DNA from: Enchytraeus crypticus
Lineage: Eukaryota; Annelida; Clitellata; Enchytraeida; Enchytraeidae
NCBI GenBank assembly: GCA_905160935.1
Contig: CAJHZI010000494.1
Span: 1 to 64,000 of the forward strand
DNA: 64,000 nt
Direction: 5' to 3'
This document shows, in pieces, positions 1-11,149 of this stretch; position 1 is the first letter of the stretch; each line of letters opens with the position of its first letter. The translations under genes were made by a program, and so were the position numbers. The notes beneath the pieces were generated by a model. It ran no database searches, was not told the DNA's origin, and saw only the letters and a list, made by a program, of their open reading frames with translations.

Positions 1-443
1 CGAACACTCCCTAGTCAATGCATCAATAGATTCAATACACAATAAATACAATGTATAATAAATATTACATAAAATCAATCTGCTAGCAATGATATGGCAT
101 TACGATTTATCCCTTACAACAACGGTGAGAAAATAAAAACAAACAGAAATTAAAATATTAAAATTAATAAAAATTAAAATATAAATTGAAATATAAATTT
201 CTTGAATACAGCTGAGTATGTATCTAATAGAAATTTCATTTACCTGCACTGGCATAAAATAAATAACAAATTGTAAGTATTAAGTAAAGAAGTGCATCGA
301 TAGGTATCCACAATATACACTTCAAGAAGTTGATTGGCCATAGCCGTGGCCTATAATACGTATCATATACATGGCACAGATTAAAAAATTTGAAAAGAAA
401 GTTAAGTTATATAGAAAGTTAAGGAAATAAATTTTAAACTGAC
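1..443. other. syntenin intron, no feature
   Basis: AT-rich sequence downstream of the last visible syntenin coding exon (minus-strand gene). I found no stretch resembling the rest of PDZ1 on either strand, so the gene continues beyond the left edge. Confidence 0.6.
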
Positions 444-3031
444 ATTATTGATAGCTCTGACTCTCAATCCCAGCTTTCCATCCTGATCCTTACAGAACGT
501 CACCTGACGCACGCCCTGTTTTATCTCTGCACGTTTCACCCCCACACAGTTTCCTGTGATTGGTGCAATCTGTTGCTGCCCTGAGAACGTAGTCCTTTCT
601 GCCAACTGTTGAAGTACAGAACATGAAGAACAGTTTACATGAAGTAAATGTAACCCGATGCAATTCAAAATTAACAATATAGATGCAATTCAAAATTAAC
701 AACAAAAATAAACAATAAAACATTTACGAGCAGCATCTACTAAACTAATACTAAAGTAATGCAAATAGAAAGAAAAGCAGTATTAAAAGGGAACTAGTTG
801 GTTGAGGGACGTAATAGAAAGAGGAATGCAAACGAAAAGAGTGGAAGGCAGAGCAAAACATGGAATGTAGGATGATTTGATAACAAATTCATACACAGAG
901 ACGAGAAGGAAGATAGAATTGGTTAGAAGAGATATACATGTATACCATGACCTACGTTAGGCAGTGCATTAGAAGAAGATAAAATTTATTTCTGTGTACG
1001 AGCATTTAATCAACCTTATACTAAATTTCTATGAATCTTTCAGAAATTTTCTGTGCGATCGTCTGTCACAGACATCAAAAGCTTAAACTTGAAAGACTTA
1101 CAGACACAACACATTTGGTAATCTTATAAAACACCAATAATAATTAGCGAAGTAACTTTCTTTAAAATGTCTATCTACAATCAGAATGTATGCCTTAGAC
1201 CCTTTCAGTAACATGCTTAGCGCCCTACTGATCAAACGAAGCTTGGCATCGCTCGTTAAGGATAACCTGTAACACTTCCTTATTGAAATTGATTGACGTC
1301 TGGTGGTTAGGACACTGACTTTTGTAAATTCTCATTTCTCCTAAAATATGATAATCTAAAAATTTAAAATCAAAAGAACATCGAGGTTTTCTTCACGCTT
1401 ATAGTCAAGATGCTCTGAAATAGAAATCATCAGAGGACAAGAATCCAGAAAGTTACGTAACATATACTTCAAGTAGCTACTAGTGTGGACCAGATTTATG
1501 GAATATTTGTCATGTTTGTGGGTTATTGTGAGGCCTCTCATTTTATAGCCTAGAATAAAATGCAGGACCATACAAGAGATTGAGATTGGTTGAGATTGCA
1601 GAGGTTGGTGTTCACAAATAAACAGCATTATCAAGAGCATGGCTTTGCAGCTTTTAACACACAATTATCAGATGTTTAAAATGACTTTACTAAAATCAAT
1701 GAACATAAGTTTAAAGTTTGGATTTTCGCCTAATGCTTACATGAAAATTTTTTTAAATATTACTAAACGGTACTGCTAATAGAAATAGAAACAAATGAAG
1801 AGACAGTACCTGCGTGCCAGCAGCAGGAACAACTTGCATGTTATGTCGCTCTATCATCTGCGGAGTGATCTCAAGGCCCATGTAGCTGTCAAGCTGTGGG
1901 TAGAGAGCTGGAGCAGAGGGAAGAGCATAGCTAGCAGGGTGGACGCTATTACTAGCTGCACAAATAGCTGGAGCAGCTGCTGAGCTCACTGAGTTCATGT
2001 AGCTCTGCTGGGCCTGCAAGTAGAAACACACAGAACCCTAGAATAATCCTAAACAGCTATAGAACACATAGAACCCTACAATAATCCTAAACAGCTATAA
2101 AACACATAGAACCCTACAAAAATCCTAAACAGCTATAAAACACAGAACCCTACAAAAATCCTAAACAGCTATAAAACACATAGAACCCTACAATAATCCT
2201 AAAGATCTATAAAACACATAGAACCCTAGAGTAATCCTAAACAGCTATAGAACACATAGAACACTACAATAGTCCTAAACAGCTGTAAAACTCACAGAAC
2301 ACTACACTAGTCCTAAGCAGCTATAGAACACATAGAACACTACAATAGTTCTAAACAGCTATAAAACACACAGAACACTACACTAGTCCTAAGCAGCTAT
2401 AGAACACATAGAACACCACACTAGTACTGCCGACTACTTTCACCAAATATGACTTAAAATATTTAACTTATTTATTTATTTACTTTAAATATGACTATTT
2501 ATTTTTGAAAAATGTACGAAATTATTGGTTATTTAAGGAAATAAATATAGAAGATAATTAATTTATCAATAATTTATCAACAGTGGAGCGACTATATATC
2601 AAGTCTTGTGAACTTTACAATATGCCATGGAATGTCTAAGTGGTCTCAGATTCAGACTTTGTTGTACAATTTTATCAAATTTTTGAGTTTCAATATGACT
2701 TTAGTCGGGTGGGCCTTAAACTTCCATATTCTAAAATAATCATTTTCAAGATTTAAATAATTATTAATCTTATGTTAATTTATTTACATTATATAGTACT
2801 GTTAAGACTATTCTTATATTTATCATTAATGATATATATCTCTATAAGTAACCCAGCTATAAACAGCTATAAACGTCTGCACATTTATTTAACATTAAAA
2901 TTTATATCATTATCATTTGTACACATTATCGACCATTCTACACAATTAATAATTAATAAGAGTGCAAAGAAACTCACTTGAATAATCTGATCCACTTTCA
3001 TATCTTCAAGTGTTGGATATAAATGAGACAT
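444..3031 (-). CDS. SDCBP: Syntenin (PDZ-domain adaptor), 5' part of gene
   Basis: Syntenin is a cytoplasmic/membrane adaptor whose two PDZ domains bind C-termini of syndecans and other membrane proteins and which acts in trafficking and exosome formation. Three coding exons read on the minus strand: 3031-2978 (18 codons, MSHLYPTLEDMKVDQIIQ), 2013-1810 (68 codons, containing LYPQLDSYMGLEITPQMIE) and 605-444 (54 codons, containing GVKRAEIKQGVRQVTFCKDQ). All junctions are phase 0 with AG acceptors and donors GTGAGT, GTACTG and a weaker GTCAGT. The visible 140 residues cover the N-terminal LYPxL-type segments and the start of PDZ1; animal syntenins are about 300 residues, so the rest of PDZ1 and PDZ2 lie outside the window. 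The start is the first Met of the conserved N-terminus. A 38-bp minisatellite abuts the acceptor of the second exon. Confidence 0.93.
820..985 (+). mobile_element. LINE-X 3' end remnant
   Basis: Reads as a degraded version of the C-terminus and tail seen at 33588-34035 and 14640-14800 (E-G-R, NSYTE, then a 'ccatgacct...ggcagtgcattagaagaag' tail). Lies in syntenin intron 2, opposite to the gene. Confidence 0.4.
2023..2425. repeat. 38-bp minisatellite, about 10 copies
   Basis: Unit period is 38 bp (the 'gaaccctaca' word recurs at 2033, 2071 and 2109). Copies are imperfect, varying in cctac/cacta and aaacagc/aagcagc. It lies in syntenin intron 1 and reaches within about 10 bp of the 3' splice site of the second coding exon. 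Confidence 0.95.
2426..2977. other. syntenin intron 1 remainder
   Basis: AT-rich intronic sequence without a recognisable gene or repeat family. Confidence 0.6.
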
Positions 3032-4227
3032 CGTGATGGGTGTTAAAATGCGAGAAGCACCAAATATAAAATAGAAACTTGAGATGAAATTCTACCAATG
3101 TGATAAGTTAAAACTAAAACAAGACTCAAATATCAATATCATATTTTATATAACACAAAAGCCAATCACTAAGCTCTGGCAGAGTCATAAAATCTCATTT
3201 GATGAAAAAGATGAAGCTATCACTCAGTTTCTCTAAGTTGATTGGCGCCTTTGAAAAACCTATCATACCTTCACATGCACAGTGATTTTGGTCTTGCAGA
3301 ACTGGTTTTTTCCCCTACACTTTTCAGAATTATTCCTTTCCACTGAATCCCAATTTTTATTTCTCTGAGCAGACCTTTAGGCCAATAGAAGCCGTCATTT
3401 AAAACTTTCTTTTTTCTGGAGTGTGGTGTCCATAAACTTCCTCAATGGATAAGTATTCTAGATTTTAAATCTGAACAATGGATATTCTTTTGGTTCACTG
3501 TCTAGATAGAGATACTGTTCTACTCAGCATTAGTAAAGCATGACACTTTCGCTTTAACTCTCTATTGTTGCTAAGAAGGTCTTTGATATGACTTAGATTG
3601 TATTCAAGAATAAATCTCATACAAATTATAAACATTTATTTCTTCAATCTTCAAAGATCGAACTCAATCAATTCGAATTTATAGACATACTTTAAGTTAT
3701 CGAAAATCACTGAAAAAGTCTAATTTAATAAAATATAATTCGTTATAACATTAAATAAGATTGCTTACAGACTTATTATACGTCTTGTAAATATAACGTA
3801 AATTTCACTAAATTAACTAAACTATTCCGTTCGAGGAAACTGCTGTATTAATATACCAGAGGTGGTATTTAAAGTGAGAATATTTACAGAATTAGACTTG
3901 GTAATAACATTATAACAGTGAATGTTAGGCAGAGTGGTGTAATACTGGCAATTATTCAGATCCTGGTATCGTTTTCTCATCGGAGAATTAATCACTAGTC
4001 ACGTGACATAAAGTAAATAATAAATAAAGATGTCAGAAGCAATTAAATCTCGACTCTTTGAGTTTGACTTACTTAATAATTCGATAAAATGACAAATTTT
4101 CTTAACCGTTGTTATCTATGCATATGAGTATACATATAATTATATGTAAGGTCTAGAGTTAAAGTTACGGTTCATTGTACTGTAAATGAGTTCAGTGCTT
4201 CCGTTGAATGTACCTTATTTCAACGTT
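3032..4227. other. upstream of syntenin, nothing recognised
   Basis: Should contain the 5'UTR and promoter of the minus-strand syntenin gene, but no core promoter motif or first noncoding exon can be defended. Confidence 0.5.
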
Positions 4228-4440
4228 TATAAATCGATAGCCTAGGGGTGACGTCATGAAGTTTGATATGACAGATCCTGAGGTGAATTGAACTTCCGTG
4301 AGTTCGAATTCCAATCGCGCTGCTGATCTGAGAGAAAAATCTCAGACATTCACATTATTCGTTATACCGAAAATGGACTAAATTGCCTAGCGGTTTAAAC
4401 TGGTGATATTAAAAGTGATGGACGTAACAATTAACATAAT
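4228..4440 (+). mobile_element. SINE family B copy (diverged)
   Basis: Contains GACGTCATGAAGTTTGATATG, then 'cctgaggtgaattgaac', a decayed B box (gagttcgaattcc) and the 'aaaatggac' segment shared with the copies at 4465 and 36120. Resembles a tRNA-derived SINE. Confidence 0.75.
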
Positions 4441-4464
4441 ATTACATAGTTGATCAACTAGTTG

Positions 4465-4700
4465 AATGTAAACGCGTAGGGGTAACGTCTTGAAGTTTTA
4501 AATGACAGATCCTGAGGTGAATTGAACCCTCGTGGGTTCGAATCCCAGCCGCGCTGATCTGAGAGGAAAATATCGAACATTCACTGGACTGGCTACACGG
4601 AAAATGGACAAAATTGCCTAACGGATTTAACATGTGGTATTAAAAGTGATAGATATCAACATAGTTGATCATTTCACTATAATATGTGTTATTATTATTA
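4465..4700 (+). mobile_element. SINE family B copy
   Basis: Second copy directly after the first. It has a good Pol III B box (gggttcgaatccc), then the conserved body (gcgctgatctgagag, ggacaaaattgcctaacgg) and a tail of TTATTA repeats. The tail words recur alone at 4850-4905. Confidence 0.8.
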
Positions 4701-4860
4701 TTATTATATTAAAATTTTAAAAATTTAAATTAAATTAATTAATTTATTTATTTATTATTATTTAAATTTTTTAAATTTTTTAAATTTCTGGTGTTACGAG
4801 TCTTGCGGCTTCCTGAACCAGTATAATTGAATAAATTAAATTAAATTAAATTAAAAGTGA
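4690..4860. repeat. AT-rich simple repeat (TTA/AAAT)
   Basis: Low-complexity ATT, AAATTT and AAATT runs attached to the tail of the SINE B copy, followed by another tail fragment. Confidence 0.8.
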
Positions 4861-5209
4861 TAGATATCAGCATAGTTGATCATTTCACTCTAATACGTGT
4901 TTACTTTTTTACTTTTCAAGTGCAAATCCCTTCATGCTGAACATCAAGGAAATTCTTTTAACTATTATCTAACTCAGAACCAGATATAGCATTCAAGGAA
5001 ATCAAATAAAGCAAAAAGATTAGAATAGCTAATAAAATTAAAGGAAACTATTCAAACATTTAAAACTTTTATTAGTGGAGTGAAAGAAGTAAGCGTTAAT
5101 CTAGTCAACCTTATTTCAGATCTATAATCAATTTTCAAAACAAAGTTTTTTGTTTGTTTTGATATATCTATTTAGACTTTATGATTTCGCTTAAATTTAA
5201 TAAGTTAGA

Positions 5210-8200
5210 ATGCTGTGCCCCAAGACAAAGCTGACGTCTCTATCAAAGCGCAGAAATCAATCGTCAAAAAGGATCGAACATGACGCATATAGAATGGTAA
5301 ACAATTTTCTTCAGTTCCTAACTAACACTAGGCATATTCATGATCAATTCAATTTCCGTAAATTACTAGATCTGAAAAACGCAAATTATTAATGCATAAC
5401 ATAGTAAAATTACAGAAAAATAAATTAGAGAAAGAGTTATCAGGAAGAATAATAATTATAATAGTTATAAGAAATAGAAATTACCATACATAGCGAAAAA
5501 TCGAAAAATCAGACCTAGAGAGAAAATGAAATTAGACAGTCATTCAGTTAGAGTAAGTTATTTACAGCAAATGTTTATTTATTAAGTTATTTAGTTATTT
5601 AAAGCAAATGTTTATGAAATCAAGATGGTCACATTGAGGTAGAACAAAGCTGTGCCCTCATTTTCTGAGTTTATAGATTGAGATTTAAGTGCAGTCAAAA
5701 GTTGGTCCTAGGATATGGCGCTTGTATAAAATGATGGCTGCAAACAAGTTCTTTTCTGAGCATTCTTAAATGAGAACATTGGGCTCTTCGTTCTTATAAT
5801 ATGGGAATTTTGTGACCTTCCTGAGCATAGCTCCTAGTCTATTGAATTGTGCTTTGTGCACATAACCCCACCAAGCACAACTAGCATAGAATAATTTAGA
5901 CAAGATTATTCACTTAAAGACATAGCATAACAAGTTACTGGATGGCATGCAACTATAGCTTTGTCAATATGCAGGTTGAAAGAAAGCTTACTGTCTACTA
6001 AGATACCTAATATCTTCATAACCTCGCCATGTGAAATTCCAATGGTTGGGGGAGGTTGGACAGTACCTTTATAATAGATGATCTCTTGCGTTTTGTCAGC
6101 ATTAATTTTTAGGTTGCAACTCTGGGCCAAAGAAGCTATTTCATCATTATTTTGATCTATTTCAGCCTGTATTGTGGATTTAATAGATGATGACACGATT
6201 TAATAGATGATGGTACGATTAAATAGATGATGGCACGATTAAATAAGTATCATCCGCATATTTACATAATTTATTAGAGCAATATTTGGCCTGCAATCCG
6301 CATGAGTTAATGTTAAATAGGAAAGGACCAAGAGCTGAACCCTGAACAATTGTAGCATTAATAGGGCTATGGGTGGAGCACTTGCTATTGAAGTATGTTA
6401 CATGATCTCTATTTTTAAAGAAGTTAATTATCCAGTTATAGAGTGAGGCAGGAATATATATTGCAGCCAGTTTGGTAGCTATGGCTTGATGCTGGATAGT
6501 ATCGAAAGCTTTCGAATAGGCAAAACTTATTACATGCACGTAATCATTAGACCTTGATAGTTCGGTTATGTGTGATAACAAAGCAATGAGAAGAGAGGTT
6601 GTGGACCCTGTGCATCTGTATGAAAATTGGTTTTGCATATCAAGATATCAAGCAAAGTGTACAGAGCTGGGTCGAGTATAGACTTAACTATGTGCTTCTC
6701 AGCAATGCATGAAAATAAGGGAAGAACAGATATGGGATGAAAGTCAGAGTGTGCAATGAATTTGATTTGTGTGGACTTGGATTTGGGGATGGGAAGGATC
6801 ACAGATAATGACATATAATAACCCTAAACCCTGAACATGCCTACGAGGCATGTCCAGAGTTTAGGGCTAGGGGAACGTAAGGATAAGCTTAGAGTTTAGG
6901 GAACTATTTAAATTTGCTACTTGGCTAGTTTGAAGAATAAGGGCAGAATACTTGGTTTTTTCCTATTCATTTACATAGTGACTATTTTCGTTAAATAAGG
7001 TTCGATGGTTTTCCATAAAATAAGCAAAGAGGACTGATCAAACATCTATCAATGTTGTGATGAAGATCAAAATAGTTATATATACAAGTGTCAACACTGG
7101 CAGCTCATTAAATTCTTATAGATGCCCTTCATATTGTCTCTATGCAATAGCTGATGGCCCCCTATCCTTTATATTAAATTTTCAAGCTCATTGACTATTT
7201 TTTGAAGGTTAGGCAATCCTGACTTCCCTGACAGTTGAATTAGTATATTTATATTATGACTCAAATTTTCATATATCTAACACTGTTTCTGGCCTTTGAA
7301 AGGCTAGGCTACTTCAAACAGTTGATTACATGTTATATAAATGTTTCATTATAAATATTTAATGAAATATTGAACGTATAAATAAGGTGTACCACTGTAT
7401 CTGTATATTTATTGTGTGCAGATAATTAATAATTATTATAATAAATGATCATAATAAAATAATTAACTGACTATAATTACTATGATTAGCCATTACTTGA
7501 TTTTTAAAAATATATTTCAAATATGTTTTAGGTATGTTTATAATTTTTTGAACTGATTGACTGTATAAATGATTAATTTTTTTAATTACCTTTGATTGTA
7601 CAGTTGAAATGACTAAGTGGTTTCTGTGTTTGCTACTGTTTAGATGTGGCTGCAGTACTTGCTGTTTATGAAGAGATGTGCTCAGTCTGCAAGAAAGGTG
7701 GCCATTGAAGAGAAATCTAAAACCATTGATGCTGACATTCTAACTCGAGCTAAGAAGGTATGTTTTAGTTTCTAATGTCTTTTCAATAGGTCAATATGGT
7801 TTGGTGTCATTGATGTCTTTGATATATCAGGTTATTGTTATTACTATCATTATTATTTATCCAAGGGGCGCTTCTATTTAGTGTATGTCACACGCGTTCA
7901 ACCATCGTTTAATAACCTCATCAGGTGTACTGAACACTGGGTTTGATAAAAACGATTTAAGCAGTACATGCTGAACACATGATCTGGAATAGCCTGACTG
8001 CTCCAGACTGTCCAGTTTGCTTTTAGGTACTACTGACGTAGACTAAAGCCAAAAAAAGCCAATGCAAAGTCTGGCGTTAGTTTCCTGCTCCAAAGCATAT
8101 CAGTGATGGGGAGAGCACTGTATTTGAACCCTATACCAACATATACGCTGTCAAACAATATGTTGACAAGTCGCCTCAGCCTAAAACTGACTCAGACTGC

Positions 8201-8423
8201 ATCTTTTGCAAACAACTAATTATCATTATAGAAATTAGAAATGCAGTACTAATAGAATATTTCACAGTTATTGAATATTTATTCTCTAGGTTTTTCAGAA
8301 ACTATAGTTATTCATAAACTCTATTTATAAATCTAAATTTAAAATATACCAAAAAAAACCTTAGCAATGTAGGCACCGAATTTAATATTTTATTTTGTGT
8401 TATTGTAGAAAGCAAACCGATAG
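5210..8423 (+). CDS. CENPW: CENP-W-like histone-fold protein (proposed three-exon model)
   Basis: CENP-W pairs with CENP-T in the CENP-T-W-S-X histone-fold complex of the inner kinetochore. The central exon, 7644-7757 (38 codons after a pyrimidine-rich TTTAG, ending at GTATGT), encodes MWLQYLLFMKRCAQSARKVA followed by a segment with KSKTIDADIL. Its hydrophobic helix, basic stretch and KSK-I pattern resemble the CENP-W histone-fold core. Exon 5210-5296 (29 codons, basic, SLSKRRNQSSKR) ends in frame at ATG|GTAAAC. Exon 8409-8423 adds K-A-N-R and a TAG stop after ATTGTAG. All junctions are phase 0; the product would be 71 residues against about 88 in vertebrates. An in-frame stop lies just upstream of the start. 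Intron 1 holds a LINE remnant. The central exon is the firm part; the first and last exons are inferred. Confidence 0.5.
5640..6820 (-). mobile_element. degraded non-LTR retrotransposon, RT region
   Basis: Minus-strand reading shows, in order, 'DFHPISVLPLFSCIAEK', 'SFAYSKAFDTIQHQ', 'VQGSALGPFLFNI', the catalytic 'KYADDTYL', then 'INADKTQEI' and 'ILGILVDSKLSF', and near 5700-5860 a decayed 'AWWGYVHKAQFNRLGAMLRK'. These are blocks of a CR1/L2/Jockey-type reverse transcriptase. It is broken by frameshifts and by a tandem duplication of 'aatagatgatg..acgatt' at 6180-6245. It sits antisense in intron 1 of the CENP-W-like gene. Confidence 0.88.
6822..6866. repeat. 20-bp inverted repeat hairpin (TTTAGGG-containing)
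   Basis: CCCTAAACCCTGAACATGCC at 6822-6841, a TACGA loop, then GGCATGTCCAGAGTTTAGGG at 6847-6866; 18 of 20 positions pair. Another 'agagtttaggg' follows at 6888-6902. Confidence 0.85.
6905..7643. other. intron of the CENP-W-like gene, nothing recognised
   Basis: AT-rich, ending in the pyrimidine-rich acceptor at 7640-7643. Confidence 0.5.
8035..8205 (-). mobile_element. SINE family A copy (old)
   Basis: Antisense, diverged: 'aaagccaatgcaaagtctggcgttagtttcctg' corresponds to the reversed tail, and 'tatttgaaccc' to the reversed B box. Confidence 0.55.
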
Positions 8424-9215
8424 ATGAAAAATTAAAAACTCAGAATCATCTGGAAATGTCTAGAGCATTGACTGCCCGACATCAATTGAGAATTGGAGAA
8501 CCCTGAATTGTAGAAGAGGAGTTAATATCTTCTGCAATTACTATGACTTGACATTTGAAATTTTTCGATACTGTGTATATTTAATACATTTTTATTATGC
8601 AATGCGACAATATTCTAAGTCTCGGGAAAGAAGAGTCTAATAGGACACTTTACTCAACTGTGTGTACGATTAACTAGTGGCCCTATTACTGCAAATAGTA
8701 AAACATTCATATAAGTAGACTAGCTGCTGAAGTATAATGTAAATATATTCATTTAAATATGCATCAGTAGAGACAGAAGGTACAAGAGGCTGCTCTGGTG
8801 TCCACAAAGTGATGTTACACAGAGAAAAGAAGAAGAAGAAAGTGTGTTCATTAAGTGCTTACTATATTTACTCTCTTTTGAATCTTATTGGGTACAGTTT
8901 ACTCTAACAAAAGAAGATCTTGTGAAGTTAATTAGTCCTACTCGGAGATACTTGGCTACTAGCTTGTGATGTTATATTTGACGTCAATTTCTATGAAATT
9001 TATTATAGATATTACAAATTCTCAGAGCTTGCTAAACTCCAATTAAGAAGAAATTAATCGACAAAGAAGTTGATTTCGATACAAAGACAATGCCTTTTTC
9101 AAAAGTTAGAATTTTAGTGTAGTCTTAACAATGCCTATTTCAAGATACTATTGGTATAGGCTGCTATCAATGAACACTGTTAAGTTAAAAGGCAATTTCT
9201 GAAGTCTCTCACTCA
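8424..9215. other. unassigned intergenic DNA
   Basis: 3' flank of the CENP-W-like gene. 'ttaatacattttta' near 8580 is not a canonical poly(A) signal. No coding or repeat signature was found, apart from a possible decayed LINE-X tail at 8765-8840 (ttacacagagaaaagaagaag). Confidence 0.4.
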
Positions 9216-9218
9216 AAA

Positions 9219-9425
9219 TTATCTTGACATCTTTCTCTTAGTGCACTGCCTACTGGCAGGTCCATGGTATGGTATATAACGCCTCCATTCTTCTCTGTCT
9301 TCCGCCTTCCTCTTCATTTCCACATATGAGTGGGTCTTTAAATCATTTAACATACCTAATCTCGGCCTGCCTCTTTTTCCTTCCATTCTACCTTCTTGAC
9401 ATCTTGACATTTCTGAATCAATTTT
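9219..9425 (-). mobile_element. LINE-X 3' end
   Basis: Minus reading gives CQEGRMEGKRGRPRLGMLND, then a DLKTHSYVEMKRKAEDREEW block, and the tail ccatggacctgccagtaggc / agtgcactaagaga. This is the C-terminus and 3' tail of the LINE family at 14640-15795. Confidence 0.85.
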
Positions 9426-9448
9426 GAAAATTCTATTTTTATTCTTAG

Positions 9449-9586
9449 TGTCGAAGTCGGTAAGATGCTCGACCGCGGATCTGTATGTGCAGGTTCAAAT
9501 CCTGGGCTCGCCCTTCACTGACATCACTTTCGAGTGAGGAAACTGATGCTAATCTTAGCTTTACCAGCTTTACCTTTTTTTACAAA
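9449..9586 (+). mobile_element. SINE family A (tRNA-derived) copy
   Basis: Head 'gtcggtaagatgctcgaccg', B-box 'ggttcaaatcctggg', body 'cactgacatc..ttcgagtgagg', tail 'aaactgatgctaatcttagc' and a T run. Closest relatives are at 51808, 52900 and 58243. Confidence 0.88.
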
Positions 9587-9589
9587 AAC

Positions 9590-10476
9590 TATATTTTCCA
9601 ACACGTACAGTTTAAAGCACTGTTTGAACAATTAAACGTATTCCATGCAATTACTTAACAAATGCTCAACACGCTGCATCCTAATTGTACTTATGCAAGA
9701 ATTTGTAAAGTCGATTAAATAATTATATAGTCGTGGAATATCGATTTACTAACGTCAAACTAACTTAAAAACACTGCAGAAATGATTTTGTCGCCTCGTA
9801 GATTATCTAGCAATACTTAAGTAATAAGTTAATTGTTGAAATGGGCAAACGTGAGTTAAAACACGGTTAAATAAAAAGTTTACTTACTTTTTTAGTTGCC
9901 TGAAAAGTTTAACTGGTTTTTTAGTTCCAAGTTACAAAAAAGTTTAACTGGTTTTAGTTAATAACTAAACAACTACTGCATTCGAAACTAACTCAATTAT
10001 TTAGAACACTAGACACTTAGAACAAGGCGCGTGTTAACTTTGATTGAATTACGTGCTTACTGTGTGCTTAGGCCTATTTTAGCGCTTTAAGTTAAATGTA
10101 AGAATAAACAAATGCATGTTTCGTGAAAAGATATTGTAGTCTTTTAAGTCATGCCATCTTTGTTAGCGGTAGACATTGTTCATATTGACTAACATTAATA
10201 GCGCTAATGTTTTAGTCTTGATTGATATAACAGTCAGCTGAAGCGCTATTTAATTATATTATAGATGCGCAGCATACGCTACCTTGCGTGCTACATAGTC
10301 ATGCCTGCTGCAATGTTTCATGATCATTGGCATCTATAGGCGAAATCATGGGTTAGGGTCACTAGGGTGTAGCCTACATTATATGAGTGTTTTTCAAACA
10401 CTAATAACAATTTTTAACATTTTTAGCATTTTTGTCATTTATGAGAACACTTTGCCACTGACTTCGTCTTCTTATC
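9590..10476. other. unassigned intergenic DNA
   Basis: Contains a short local duplication, 'aaaagtttaactggttttt', at 9903-9960. No gene recognised. Confidence 0.5.
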
Positions 10477-11145
10477 GTGTCCTCACACATCATTAATCCA
10501 GCGTCTGGCACAATCTCTCGCCCGATCATTGAACTCTCTGAGATCCTAACGCTTGACACCATCACCGGTCAAGTTGCAGTTCATAAAATGGTCAATGTCC
10601 TCCTCCTCCTGGCCGCATTCACATACTGTAGAATCATTATAATAACCCCATCGGCTCATTGCAACCTTTGTCCGACCGACACCTGTCCCAAATCTATTTA
10701 AGCATAGCCACGTTCGTCGATCCTCATCACACCCACACGGAAGACTTTCTGATGCTTCTACACATTTTATCCTCTGGAACTGATTGGAGATGTTCTCTCC
10801 ACATCTGGAGGCGAGATTGCCCCACTGAGTGAGCTAATGGCGACACTGAATTTAAGAAGCTATGCCTTGATTTGAGTCGCGATCTCCGAGGATTTTCACC
10901 ATGTAATGGATGTCGTTGATCCTGTACTTGTGTACTCCGTTCAGCTTGGCTAGCGACATTACGTCTGATGGCTGGTGGTGCTATGCCAGAGAGCAAGTAC
11001 AGACTGTCCTTACTGGTTGGTTTCAGGCAACGTGTTATATGACGACACGCAGCATTAAGAGCACTCAATTTTATGGGCATGTGTGGAGCGACCCCAAACA
11101 GCGCAGGCACACTGTGGAGCGATGCTGTGTTGGCCTTTGAACCCC
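10477..11145 (-). mobile_element. LINE C-terminal fragment
   Basis: Minus reading includes 'LYLLSGIAPPAIRRNVASQ', 'HPLHGENPRRSRLKSRHSFL' and, further on, 'RTWLCLNRFGTGVGRTK', 'KVAMSRWGYYNDSTVCECGQ' and 'EEDIDHFMNC'. This order (APP-IRR, RLKSR-FL, RTWLCLNR-TG-GR, C-CG-E-T-DH) is the C-terminal region of non-LTR polyproteins. No RT core is present, so the copy is 5'-truncated and frameshifted. Confidence 0.85.
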
Positions 11146-11149
11146 AATG

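Noticed and set aside
2023..2425. CRISPR-like array
   Set aside because: Repeats are contiguous without unique spacers and lie in a spliced animal gene; these are minisatellites, as at 13262 and 32900.
10477..10701. Plus-strand 74-codon frame
   Set aside because: Shadow of the minus-strand LINE C-terminus (C-E-C-G-Q-E-E-D-I-D-H).
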